Shown here: positions 52,566 to 63,783 of the stretch, one piece after another
Position numbering within the stretch: the stretch's first letter is position 1
How the letters are laid out: each line of letters starts with the position of its first letter
NCBI RefSeq assembly: GCF_003369915.1
Contig: NC_046676.1
Span: forward strand, 7,099,501-7,163,500
Direction of reading: 5' to 3'
Origin: Drosophila miranda
Lineage: Eukaryota > Arthropoda > Insecta > Diptera > Drosophilidae
Length of the DNA: 64,000 bases
Made by a program: the position numbers and the translations under genes
Notes under the pieces: model-generated
What the model was told of the DNA's origin: nothing
The model's database searches: none
Seen by the model: the letters and a program-made list of their open reading frames with translations, nothing else

Positions 52566-53158
52566 CATTAGGTTAATTTTTATTTAATTTGGGGTTTATT
52601 AAGCACTACATTCAAATTAGATCGATGGAGCCAACTAGTGATTGGCTTTGAATTCAATAACAAGTAAAATTCATTTTTAAGTATTTACAACACCGTATGT
52701 GTGTCTGATATTTTCCGCAGAAAATATACGGTAGCAATGGAATAGAAAAATAAAAGGAATAACGGTACAAACACAAATATACACAGCCAATCTTCTGTTC
52801 ATACACTGAGAATAAAGGATGAAAACTTAATTCAACATTGCCGTATCCGTTTTTTTAAAGAAATTGTGGCCGATCCTCTCTCATGAATAGTCAGATTATT
52901 TGTCGGAAACAGTAGAATAGTAGTTGAGAGACTGCGTGTCAGAATAATCAACTGAATCTCGTCGTTTCAGCTCTTAAATATTTATGACACTCCAGTGGAT
53001 TTACAACAGCACTTTTGGGAGTATGATAAAATTAATGTTTCTGTTTTCTTTTTTCTTTTGATTTTCTTCTCTCTGGGAAACCAATGGGATCTTACCCAAA
53101 AAATATTCGTCTTGCTTGTTTAGTTTGAATCAATCTTCGACATCGTTCGCATCCAAAA
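52566..53158. other. cbc 3' flank
   Basis: Non-coding sequence after the cbc stop. Poly(A) signal AATAAA lies at 52811-52816. No exon is seen before the LRR relic. The same segment recurs in units 2 and 3. Confidence 0.5.
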
Positions 53159-54319
53159 ATGTCGTGGAGTATATTTTTGATACTCCTGCAAATAAATTCA
53201 TTTAGTGCTCAAAAGTTGTTGGAAAACATCAGAGAGGATTACTGTGAAATATACTGTAAAGGTGCATGCACTAACAGTTCCAGTGATAGAACGTGCCGTT
53301 GAATTTAGACCATGGACACTTGACAATCGAGTGGATTAATGCCGACTGCAAAGAGAGGAATATCGTCGCCATTTCTAAGGACACTAATGTCATGCTAAAC
53401 AAGTTAAGTGTGGGAGTTTCTAAGAACTCCACACTTCGTCCTGGAGTGTACTATCTCAGAGATCTCGGTGTACAGAAAGTGTCGATATACAATTTATTTA
53501 GTAAATATTTTGAAATATATGAGAACAATCTAAGTTATTTAAATGGATCAAAGTATCTAACGATTGCTTTCGACAGGTTTACATATTTTATTAATGACTA
53601 CATTCACATGAGCCTGAATCATCTAGAAGGCATTGCAATTTTTTATTGGGGACCATACGAATATTCCATACTCTGGATGAACAGGACAATTTTTGCAGGA
53701 AAAACAAATTTAAAATTTCTGAAATTTAATGGTATAGATATTAAAAACCTCACTGCAAGAGTATTCAACAATTTGAAAAACTTACAGACATTAAATTTTA
53801 CCAGGACCAATGTAGAGGATCTCTCTTTCCTAAGGTTCGTAAAAGGTTTTAAAAAAACACCACTTGATTCAACTAGTCCTTATTTGGCGGCCCTTAACCT
53901 ACGAGTGATTTGGTATTTTTCTGTTTTAGATCTGACACTCTTCAAAAGAGCTTGCTGAATGTTGTTCTGGAAGTCAATCAAAAGGTGGATATTCTAATCC
54001 TTCCATTATATTCTAATCCTTATAATGGTGTAGCAGGACGTAAGTCGTGGACAACTTGGATTTGTCCAGGAAACGACTTTCCAGAGAAGAACCCTATTTG
54101 CAAATCAATCCCTCGATAAACACCTGCACGTGTTGCAGCCTGGGAAAACGGCAGACCAGCTTAAAGGTCGCCTTTCAGTGGAGGTATCTTACGTCAAAGA
54201 AGAGAACAGTTGTACGATGCTCTTTCCGCATTAGTGTTTCTCTTATTTTACTCGAGAACAGCTTTTGTCATTATGTTGTATATATGGATGGTAAGCCTCG
54301 CTCGAAATCGATTTGTTAG
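53159..54319 (+). pseudogene. Leucine-rich-repeat receptor-like gene relic, copy 1
   Basis: ATG at 53159 opens a signal-peptide-like start (MSWSIFLILLQINSFSAQKL) and a Cys-bearing segment, then TGA at 53300-53302 after 47 codons. A one-base shift brings in a 220-codon frame with LRR character: LNLDHGHLTIEWINADCKER, then NLKNLQTLNFTRTNVEDLSF. After about 53840 the frame changes again; DNLDLSRKRLS near 54050 and a possible membrane stretch near 54240 remain. The plan resembles the ectodomain of an insect LRR receptor (Toll-like), but the exact family is not recognised. The first break is present in all three units, so the gene was already broken, or is spliced in a way I do not see, before the amplification. 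Confidence 0.55.
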
Positions 54320-54379
54320 TCGTTATTTTAAACAAACTCCCCCTTATACCCACCCAACACACAATCAAATAAAGTAGAT

Positions 54380-54936
54380 TTTATTAAAAACGAGGGGGAA
54401 CGTTGTGAGTTGCTGCGGAGACCGCAACTCTACATTTATACCCGATACTTAGTCAGTATGGCTCTCCTTAGGCAGACGCCGCTAATATTAAACGACACGA
54501 CAAAGAGAGAGACAGAAAATCAGTCTGAGCTTGTCGTCGGGCGCTGCGTGGCCACTGCAAATTGATTTCTTGCTTTTGGCTACAAAAATGATCCGATCTG
54601 ATCCAGATTCAGCAATCTGATAGATATGGTCATTATCTATGATTCTGCGTTTTTAGTTTTCTCGAATATGCAATATTGTGGATGCAACAGATTTTCGTTC
54701 TTTGTGGGGGCGGAAGGGGGTGGGGCGATATTCTGAGATATACGTTTTATAGTGAGATCTAACAGAAGTGCGGATACCAAATTTGGTTACTCTAGCCTTA
54801 ATAGTCTCTGAGATTTGAGGATGCCCCAGATTTTCGTCCTTTGCGGGGGCGGAAGGGGGTGTGGCGAAATTTGGACACGAAACGGTCAAGGTCCGATATC
54901 ACAGGAGTGTGGATACCAAATTTGGTTGCTCTGGCT
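54380..54936. mobile_element. Transposon-derived sequence at the right end of unit 1, possibly LTR-retrotransposon-related
   Basis: The segment has the look of dispersed repeat DNA found in obscura-type genomes and encodes nothing. It includes two similar blocks of about 135 bases (54680-54815 and 54818-54936), each with a GGGGGCGGAAGGGGGTG core and ATACCAAATTTGGTT. The class is uncertain. It is a short remnant, and it abuts the next LINE fragment directly. Confidence 0.4.
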
Positions 54937-55422
54937 CTCGCTACCAACAACACCCCCAAAAACAATATCCTTAATAGAAGGCACCAGGTCATATTTAATA
55001 GACTGAGACTGGGCCACACCAAGCTGACCAACGCCCACTACATTGACAAAACATTGCCCAACACATGTCCATTGTGCCACAACGCGAACATAGACTTACG
55101 ACACACACTATACACCTGTCCCTCACTCTCACCACAAGGGTCCCTATCATTCAATAACAACGACCCCATGCAACTTATCGCAAACCCCACCAACTCAAAT
55201 TCCAAAAAATATCCTCAAATTCCTACAAACCGCAAATATCCTCCACAATATATAACCGAGCATACTGTAAATAAATACTCATCCCAACATCTTTGTATAT
55301 ATGTATAAAATCTGACCCAATTACCCTAGAGCTTAAGGCCTCAGTAGCTATAGCTCCAACTTCTGTTAATATTTAGTTTTAACTAGCTATTAGCATTATT
55401 TAATAATAATAATAATAATAAA
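54937..55422 (+). mobile_element. LINE fragment at the unit 1/2 junction
   Basis: Same 3' LINE piece as at 49598-50083 with the (TAA)n tail, but its left neighbour is the transposon-like DNA of unit 1 rather than the cid 3' repeat. The left target-site repeat is therefore missing, while the right one is kept. Four substitutions against the first copy all lie in its left 325 bases; the rest is identical, suggesting a hybrid made by recombination between two LINE copies. Confidence 0.7.
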
Positions 55423-55466
55423 ACAATTCTTTGGTTTTGCAAGAGCTTAGCATATTTAGCATGTGA

Positions 55467-56228
55467 TTAGTTATATCGACAATGGCTGCATAGGAATGCC
55501 ATTAGCGCCATATCGCGCACCTCCAGCGTCACTCGACCACGATGCAGAGTGAGCAGATAGGCGTCTTGGAGTCTTTGGGTAGTGTACATTTCCGCTGCCG
55601 TCTGCAAGGCCTCCATGGCGCCCTGGGTAACCCTAAAGGCCGAAGATAAGCCGGTTAAATTCACGATTATTTCACGCACCAGGCGAGAGAACGGCAGGCG
55701 GGGTATCAGCAATTTGGGCGTCGCCTGCAGACGTTGAATCTCTTGTTGCATCAGGGCGACACGGCTGATGGGTCTGGTCTGTTTCCGGCGGAGCGCTACA
55801 GCTCTAGGGGCCTGTTGTGTCTGTGGATTCGCTCTTGGTCGCTGCGGCTGTGGGGCATTTAAAGAACGGAGACTGCGATTTGAAGTGTTGAGTTCCAGAG
55901 CTTGATTGTCTTCCTGAGAGGACGACTCCTGCCTCTGTCCGGCGCGACGGTCTGCTGGTTCTGGTGGCCGATTCTCTTCCCCAGACGTCTCCTCATTCTG
56001 CCGTCGACGGGCAGCAGAAACGTCCTTGCGCACCGTTGAGGTGCGTGGACTGTTAGAGTTTTGGAGATTGAGACGACTTGTGGTAAATTCCAAGCCGTAG
56101 TCGGTAGCATTTTCATCATCGGGCGATTGGAATGAGGGGCTGGCATCCCCAGAGTCCAAGTCCCTCTGTGTTGCCTTTGGAGGATTTCCACCACGCTGAC
56201 CGCCACTGTTTTTTTTCGGTGGTCGCAT
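55467..56228 (-). CDS. cid: Centromeric histone H3 (CENP-A), copy 2
   Basis: A complete 253-residue frame, ATG at 56228, identical in protein to copies 1 and 3, including the DYGLEFTTS tail block and the histone fold. The upstream 222 bases with the E2F-like and Motif-1-like sites are also intact, so it should be expressed as copy 1 is. Identity across 762 nt indicates very recent duplication, gene conversion or strong constraint. Confidence 0.95.
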   Translation of the reverse strand: MRPPKKNSGGQRGGNPPKATQRDLDSGDASPSFQSPDDENATDYGLEFTTSRLNLQNSNSPRTSTVRKDVSAARRRQNEETSGEENRPPEPADRRAGQRQESSSQEDNQALELNTSNRSLRSLNAPQPQRPRANPQTQQAPRAVALRRKQTRPISRVALMQQEIQRLQATPKLLIPRLPFSRLVREIIVNLTGLSSAFRVTQGAMEALQTAAEMYTTQRLQDAYLLTLHRGRVTLEVRDMALMAFLCSHCRYN

Positions 56229-56450
56229 AATAGCTGTCAAAGTTCGATGTAAATTTGCGTACACAATAAATTGCCTCGCAACAATACGCGTCGTTTAAAG
56301 TGTTTCCCGCCTTTTTCTGCAAGTGTGACCGTATTTGAAATACATTAAAATACATAGCCCTCACGCCATTTCCAGCACTGATCGCCCAGCTGTTTTTCGC
56401 CTGCGGCCTGATTTTGAGCATTGTTTTTTTTATTCATTAAAATTTTAGGA
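56229..56450. promoter_or_regulatory. Bidirectional cid/cbc promoter, copy 2
   Basis: Duplicate of 50890-51111. TTTCCCGCC and AGTGTGACC are both kept at the same spacing. Confidence 0.6.
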
Positions 56451-57904
56451 ATGTCGGATCATCAAAGCAGAGGTCAGGACTTCAGCCTGGAGGCAGACTC
56501 CGAGCTGCGTTTTGAAATAGAGCAGAAGGACGCCAAAGTGTTGGTTACAGAAGGTAAGCGCACGCCAAGCAATGGAATGCCAGTAACTCTTCCTGCGTCC
56601 ATCACAGCTAGTCAATGGATTTGCGGAGCTCTTTGGCACCGAGTTGGTTAAGAAAAAGAAATATGAGTTTGGGATGGGGGCCAAGGTGGCGATCTTCACA
56701 TACCAAGGATGCGTTCTTCATGTCACTGGCAAAATGGACGTTTGCTACATATCCAAGGAGACTCCGATGGTCCAGTACGTCAATTGTCACGCGGCACTTG
56801 AACAGTTTCGCACGGAGGCCGAGGAGAAGGATAGAAGTGGTCCGGTGGCCATGGTGGTGGGACCCACGGACGTCGGCAAGAGCACGCTCTGCCGGATTCT
56901 CCTGAACTATGCAGTCAGGGTCGGGCGCCGGCCTCTCTACGCGGACCTCGATGTGGGCCAGGGAGCAATCGCCATATCCGGCAATGTGGCCACCACATTC
57001 ATCGAAAGGCCAGCCAGTGTCGAGGAAGGTTTTCCCAAGACCGCCCCGCTCGTCTACCACTTCGGACACAAGTCACCCAGCGGCAACAGTGTCCTCTACA
57101 ACGCAGTGGTCTCCAAGATGGCCGAGGTCACGCTGCAGTCGCTCAACGGAAACAAGCGCAGTGAGTAGATGCCGTACGTGTGGATCTGTAAGCATTCTGT
57201 AAGCCACCTTTCAGCAAAGAGCTCCGGCATCATAGTCAACACCTGCGGCTGGGTCAAGGGCCATGGGTATGCGCATTTGCTTCATGCAGCCAGGGCCTAT
57301 GGTGCTTGCGCCATTTTCGTATTGGATCAGGAGCGACTGTACAACGAACTGTTGCGGGATGTGCCCTCAAGCGTTCATGTGGTCCTGTTGCCCAAGAGTG
57401 GCGGTGTTGTGGAGCGCAGCAAGGAGCTGAGACACGAGTGCCGGGATCAGCGCATCAAGGAATACTTCTATGGCAATGCCCGTGCACCCTTCTATCCGTT
57501 TTCCTTTGAGGTGAAATTCCAGGAGCTGCGATTGTACAAAATTGGCGCCCCTCCGCTGCCAGACTCCTGCATGCCCATCGGCATGAAGGCCGAGGACAAC
57601 AAGACAAAAGTGGTGGCTGTAACGCCAACCCCGGCACTGATCCATCACGTGTTGGCCCTGTCTTTTGCAGAGTCCGTGGACGATGATGTGATTGGCAAGA
57701 ATATTGCAGGCTTCTGTTGCGTGTAAGTATATAGAAAACACCACGAATGGGATATTTATGATAAAGCTTATATTTGAAATTTCCAGTACCGACGTGGATA
57801 TGGAAAGGCAAGCTGTTATGCTCCTCTCGCCGCAACCACGACCGCTGCCGCCGAACGCTCTGCTGCTGTGGTCGGAGCTGCAATTCATGGACAACCATAC
57901 CTAG
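56451..57904 (+). CDS. cbc: Clp1 polynucleotide 5'-kinase, copy 2
   Basis: Exons 56451-56553, 56612-57160, 57215-57722 and 57787-57904 give 425 residues with the P-loop GPTDVGKST intact. It differs from copy 1 by Glu at the first splice junction and by APPLPDS. No breaks are seen, so this is a complete second gene sharing its promoter with cid copy 2. Confidence 0.94.
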
Positions 57905-58497
57905 CATTAGGTTAATTTTTATTTAATTTGGGGTTTATTAAGCACTACATTCAAATTAGATCGATGGAGCCAACTAGTGATTGGCTTTGAATTCAATAAC
58001 AAGTAAAATTCATTTTTAAGTATTTACAACACCGTATGTGTGTCTGATATTTTCCGCAGAAAATATACGGTAGCAATGGAATAGAAAAATAAAAGGAATA
58101 ACGGTACAAACACAAATATACACAGCCAATCTTCTGTTCATACACTGAGAATAAAGGATGAAAACTTAATTCAACATTGCCGTATCCGTTTTTTTAAAGA
58201 AATTGTGGCCGATCCTCTCTCATGAATAGTCAGATTATTTGTCGGAAACAGTAGAATAGTAGTTGAGAGACTGCGTGTCAGAATAATCAACTGAATCTCG
58301 TCGTTTCAGCTCTTAAATATTTATGACACTCCAGTGGATTTACAACAGCACTTTTGGGAGTATGATAAAATTAATGTTTCTGTTTTCTTTTTTCTTTTGA
58401 TTTTCTTCTCTCTGGGAAACCAATGGGATCTTACCCAAAAAATATTCGTCTTGCTTGTTTAGTTTGAATCAATCTTCGACATCGTTCGCATCCAAAA

Positions 58498-59607
58498 ATG
58501 TCGTGGAGTATATTTTTGATACTCCTGCAAATAAATTCATTTAGTGCTCAAAAGTTGTTGGAAAACATCAGAGAGGATTACTGTGAAATATACTGTAAAG
58601 GTGCATGCACTAACAGTTCCAGTGATAGAACGTGCCGTTGAATTTAGACCATGGACACTTGACAATCGAGTGGATTAATGCCGACTGCAAAGAGAGGAAT
58701 ATCGTCGCCATTTCTAAGGACACTAATGTCATGCTAAACAAGTTAAGTGTGGGAGTTTCTAAGAACTCCACACTTCGTCCTGGAGTGTACTATCTCAGAG
58801 ATCTCGGTGTACAGAAAGTGTCGATATACAATTTATTTAGTAAATATTTTGAAATATATGAGAACAATCTAAGTTATTTAAATGGATCAAAGTATCTAAC
58901 GATTGCTTTCGACAGGTTTACATATTTTATTAATGACTACATTCACATGAGCCTGAATCATCTAGAAGGCATTGCAATTTTTTATTGGGGACCATACGAA
59001 TATTCCATACTCTGGATGAACAGGACAATTTTTGCAGGAAAAACAAATTTAAAATTTCTGAAATTTAATGGTATAGATATTAAAAACCTCACTGCAAGAG
59101 TATTCAACAATTTGAAAAACTTACAGACATTAAATTTTACCAGGACCAATGTAGAGGATCTCTCTTTCCTAAGGTTCGTAAAAGGTTTTAAAAAAACACC
59201 ACTTGATTCAACTAGTCCTTATTTGGCGGCCCTTAACCTACGAGTGATTTGGTATTTTTCTGTTTTAGATCTGACACTCTTCAAAAGAGCTTGCTGAATG
59301 TTGTTCTGGAAGTCAATCAAAAGGTGGATATTCTAATCCTTCCATTATATTCTAATCCTTATAATGGTGTAGCAGGACGTAAGTCGTGGACAACTTGGAT
59401 TTGTCCAGGAAACGACTTTCCAGAGAAGAACCCTATTTGCAAATCAATCCCTCGATAAACACCTGCACGTGTTGCAGCCTGGGAAAACGGCAGACCAGCT
59501 TAAAGGTCGCCTTTCAGTGGAGGTATCTTACGTCAAAGAAGAGAACAGTTGTACGATGCTCTTTCCGCATTAGTGTTTCTAAGCCTCGCTCGAAATCGAT
59601 TTGTTAG
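58498..59607 (+). pseudogene. LRR receptor-like gene relic, copy 2
   Basis: Same structure as copy 1, including the early stop and shifted LRR frame. The 51-bp segment that encodes the possible membrane stretch in copy 1 (54241-54291) is absent here. This in-frame loss separates units 1 and 2 and marks the relic as free of constraint. Confidence 0.55.
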
Positions 59608-59689
59608 TCGTTATTTTAAACAAACTCCCCCTTATACCCACCCAATACACAATCAAATAAAGTAGATTTTATTAAAAACGAGGGGAACG

Positions 59690-60222
59690 TTGTGAGTTGC
59701 TGCGGAGACCGCAACTCTACATTTATACCCGATACTTAGTCAGTATGGCTCTCCTTAGGCAGACGCCGCTAATATTAAACGACACGACAAAGAGAGAGAC
59801 AGAAAATCAGTCTGAGCTTGTCGTCGGGCGCTGCGTGGCCACTGCAAATTGATTTCTTGCTTTTGGCTACAAAAATGATCCGATCTGATCCAGATTCAGA
59901 AATCTGATAGATATGGTCATTATCTATGATTCTGCGTTTTTAGTTTTCTCGAATATGCAATATTGTGGATGCAACAGATTTTCGTCCTTTGTGGGGGCGG
60001 AAGGGGGTGTGGCGAAATTCTGAGATATACGTTTTATAGTGAGATCTAACAGAAGTGCGGATACCAAATTTGGTTACTCTAGCCTTAATAGTCTCTGAGA
60101 TTTGAGGATGCCCCAGATTTTCGTCCTTTGCGGGGCGGAAGGGGGTGTGGCGAAATTTGGACACGAAACGGTCAAGGTCCGATATCACAGGAGTGTGGAT
60201 ACCAAATTTGGTTGCTCTGGCT
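59690..60222. mobile_element. Transposon-derived sequence at the right end of unit 2
   Basis: Counterpart of 54380-54936, with the same two internal blocks. Small differences show it is a true second copy. It runs straight into the third LINE fragment at 60223. The class is uncertain, possibly LTR-retrotransposon-related. Confidence 0.4.
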
Positions 60223-60708
60223 CTCGCTACCAACAACACCCCCAAAAACAATATCCTTAATAGAAGGCACCAGGTCATATTTAATAGACTGAGACTGGGC
60301 CACACCAAGCTGACCAACGCCCACTACATTGACAAAACATTGCCCAACACATGTCCATTGTGCCACAACGCGAACATAGACTTACGACACACACTATACA
60401 CCTGTCCCTCACTCTCACCACAAGGGTCCCTATCATTCAATAACAACGACCCCATGCAACTTATCGCAAACCCCACCAACTCAAATTCCAAAAAATATCC
60501 TCAAATTCCTACAAACCGCAAATATCCTCCACAATATATAACCGAGCATACTGTAAATAAATACTCATCCCAACATCTTTGTATATATGTATAAAATCTG
60601 ACCCAATTACCCTAGAGCTTAAGGCCTCAGTAGCTATAGCTCCAACTTCTGTTAATATTTAGTTTTAACTAGCTATTAGCATTATTTAATAATAATAATA
60701 ATAATAAA
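60223..60708 (+). mobile_element. LINE fragment at the unit 2/3 junction
   Basis: Identical to the fragment at 54937-55422 as far as I can read, including the bases that differ from the first copy. Units 2 and 3 therefore share one junction, which arose once and was then copied. Confidence 0.7.
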
Positions 60709-60752
60709 ACAATTCTTTGGTTTTGCAAGAGCTTAGCATATTTAGCATGTGA

Positions 60753-61514
60753 TTAGTTATATCGACAATGGCTGCATAGGAATGCCATTAGCGCCATATC
60801 GCGCACCTCCAGCGTCACTCGACCACGATGCAGAGTGAGCAGATAGGCGTCTTGGAGTCTTTGGGTAGTGTACATTTCCGCTGCCGTCTGCAAGGCCTCC
60901 ATGGCGCCCTGGGTAACCCTAAAGGCCGAAGATAAGCCGGTTAAATTCACGATTATTTCACGCACCAGGCGAGAGAACGGCAGGCGGGGTATCAGCAATT
61001 TGGGCGTCGCCTGCAGACGTTGAATCTCTTGTTGCATCAGGGCGACACGGCTGATGGGTCTGGTCTGTTTCCGGCGGAGCGCTACAGCTCTAGGGGCCTG
61101 TTGTGTCTGTGGATTCGCTCTTGGTCGCTGCGGCTGTGGGGCATTTAAAGAACGGAGACTGCGATTTGAAGTGTTGAGTTCCAGAGCTTGATTGTCTTCC
61201 TGAGAGGACGACTCCTGCCTCTGTCCGGCGCGACGGTCTGCTGGTTCTGGTGGCCGATTCTCTTCCCCAGACGTCTCCTCATTCTGCCGTCGACGGGCAG
61301 CAGAAACGTCCTTGCGCACCGTTGAGGTGCGTGGACTGTTAGAGTTTTGGAGATTGAGACGACTTGTGGTAAATTCCAAGCCGTAGTCGGTAGCATTTTC
61401 ATCATCGGGCGATTGGAATGAGGGGCTGGCATCCCCAGAGTCCAAGTCCCTCTGTGTTGCCTTTGGAGGATTTCCACCACGCTGACCGCCACTGTTTTTT
61501 TTCGGTGGTCGCAT
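60753..61514 (-). CDS. cid: Centromeric histone H3 (CENP-A), copy 3
   Basis: A complete 253-residue frame, ATG at 61514, protein identical to copies 1 and 2. It gives this chromosome at least three intact cid genes where most flies have one at this locus. Confidence 0.95.
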   Translation of the reverse strand: MRPPKKNSGGQRGGNPPKATQRDLDSGDASPSFQSPDDENATDYGLEFTTSRLNLQNSNSPRTSTVRKDVSAARRRQNEETSGEENRPPEPADRRAGQRQESSSQEDNQALELNTSNRSLRSLNAPQPQRPRANPQTQQAPRAVALRRKQTRPISRVALMQQEIQRLQATPKLLIPRLPFSRLVREIIVNLTGLSSAFRVTQGAMEALQTAAEMYTTQRLQDAYLLTLHRGRVTLEVRDMALMAFLCSHCRYN

Positions 61515-61736
61515 AATAGCTGTCAAAGTTCGATGTAAATTTGCGTACACAATAAATTGCCTCGCAACAATACGCGTCGTTTAAAGTGTTTCCCGCCTTT
61601 TTCTGCAAGTGTGACCGTATTTGAAATACATTAAAATACATAGCCCTCACGCCATTTCCAGCACTGATCGCCCAGCTGTTTTTCGCCTGCGGCCTGATTT
61701 TGAGCATTGTTTTTTTTATTCATTAAAATTTTAGGA
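61515..61736. promoter_or_regulatory. Bidirectional cid/cbc promoter, copy 3
   Basis: Third copy of the 222-base divergent promoter, with both motifs kept. Confidence 0.6.
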
Positions 61737-63190
61737 ATGTCGGATCATCAAAGCAGAGGTCAGGACTTCAGCCTGGAGGCAGACTCCGAGCTGCGTTTTG
61801 AAATAGAGCAGAAGGACGCCAAAGTGTTGGTTACAGAAGGTAAGCGCACGCCAAGCAATGGAATGCCAGTAACTCTTCCTGCGTCCATCACAGCTAGTCA
61901 ATGGATTTGCGGAGCTCTTTGGCACCGAGTTGGTTAAGAAAAAGAAATATGAGTTTGGGATGGGGGCCAAGGTGGCGATCTTCACATACCAAGGATGCGT
62001 TCTTCATGTCACTGGCAAAATAGACGTTTGCTACATATCCAAGGAGACTCCGATGGTCCAGTACGTCAATTGTCACGCGGCACTTGAACAGTTTCGCACG
62101 GAGGCCGAGGAGAAGGATAGAAGTGGTCCGGTGGCCATGGTGGTGGGACCCACGGACGTCGGCAAGAGCACGCTCTGCCGGATTCTCCTGAACTATGCAG
62201 TCAGGGTCGGGCGCCGGCCTCTCTACGCGGACCTCGATGTGGGCCAGGGAGCAATCGCCATATCCGGCAATGTGGCCACCACATTCATCGAAAGGCCAGC
62301 CAGTGTCGAGGAAGGTTTTCCCAAGACCGCCCCGCTCGTCTACCGCTTCGGACACAAGTCACCCAGCGGCAACAGTGTCCTCTACAACGCAGTGGTCTCC
62401 AAGATGGCCGAGGTCACGCTGCAGTCGCTCAACGGAAACAAGCGCAGTGAGTAGATGCCGTACGTGTGGATCTGTAAGCATTCTGTAAGCCACCTTTCAG
62501 CAAAGAGCTCCGGCATCATAGTCAACACCTGCGGCTGGGTCAAGGGCCATGGGTATGCGCATTTGCTTCATGCAGCCAGGGCCTATGGTGCTTGCGCCAT
62601 TTTCGTATTGGATCAGGAGCGACTGTACAACGAACTGTTGCGGGATGTGCCCTCAAGCGTTCATGTGGTCCTGTTGCCCAAGAGTGGCGGTGTTGTGGAG
62701 CGCAGCAAGGAGCTGAGACACGAGTGCCGGGATCAGCGCATCAAGGAATACTTCTATGGCAATGCCCGTGCACCCTTCTATCCGTTTTCCTTTGAGGTGA
62801 AATTCCAGGAGCTGCGATTGTACAAAATTGGCGCCCCTCCGCTGCCAGACTCCTGCATGCCCATCGGCATGAAGGCCGAGGACAACAAGACAAAAGTGGT
62901 GGCTGTAACGCCAACCCCGGCACTGATCCATCACGTGTTGGCCCTGTCTTTTGCAGAGTCCGTGGACGATGATGTGATTGGCAAGAATATTGCAGGCTTC
63001 TGTTGCGTGTAAGTATATAGAAAACACCACGAATGGGATATTTATGATAAAGCTTATATTTGAAATTTCCAGTACCGACGTGGATATGGAAAGGCAAGCT
63101 GTTATGCTCCTCTCGCCGCAACCACGACCGCTGCCGCCGAACGCTCTGCTGCTGTGGTCGGAGCTGCAATTCATGGACAACCATACCTAG
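61737..63190 (+). CDS. cbc: Clp1 polynucleotide 5'-kinase, copy 3
   Basis: Exons 61737-61839, 61898-62446, 62501-63008 and 63073-63190 give 425 residues. Private changes are M to I in GKMDVCYIS and H to R in VYHFGHK. The P-loop and the C-terminal domain are unchanged. It is open and probably functional. Confidence 0.94.
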
Positions 63191-63783
63191 CATTAGGTTA
63201 ATTTTTATTTAATTTGGGGTTTATTAAGCACTACATTCAAATTAGATCGATGGAGCCAACTAGTGATTGGCTTTGAATTCAATAACAAGTAAAATTCATT
63301 ATTAAGTATTTACAACACCGTATGTGTGTCTGATATTTTCCGCAGAAAATATACGGTAGCAATGGAATAGAAAAATAAAAGGAATAACGGTACAAACACA
63401 AATATACACAGCCAATCTTCTGTTCATACACTGAGAATAAAGGATGAAAACTTAATTCAACATTGCCGTATCCGTTTTTTTAAAGAAATTGTGGCCGATC
63501 CTCTCTCATGAATAGTCAGATTATTTGTCGGAAACAGTAGAATAGTAGTTGAGAGACTGCGTGTCAGAATAATCAACTGAATCTCGTCGTTTCAGCTCTT
63601 AAATATTTATGACACTCCAGTGGATTTACAACAGCACTTTTGGGAGTATGATAAAATTAATGTTTCTGTTTTCTTTTTTCTTTTGATTTTCTTCTCTCTG
63701 GGAAACCAATGGGATCTTACCCAAAAAATATTCGTCTTGCTTGTTTAGTTTGAATCAATCTTCGACATCGTTCCCATCCAAAA

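Larger units (their letters stand above)
49598..54936. repeat. cid-cbc array unit 1 (5339 bp)
   Basis: Homology with the next unit starts at CTCGCTACC (49598 and 54937), inside the LINE fragment. Order: LINE 3' fragment, cid (-), cbc (+), LRR relic (+), transposon-like DNA. Compared with unit 2 it has a 51-bp segment at 54241-54291 that unit 2 lacks, and only scattered substitutions. Confidence 0.95.
54937..60222. repeat. cid-cbc array unit 2 (5286 bp)
   Basis: Same order as unit 1, in direct orientation. It is 53 bases shorter, mainly from the absence of the 51-bp segment at 59580. Over the 4.9 kb outside the LINE fragment I found only scattered base changes against unit 1. Confidence 0.95.
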
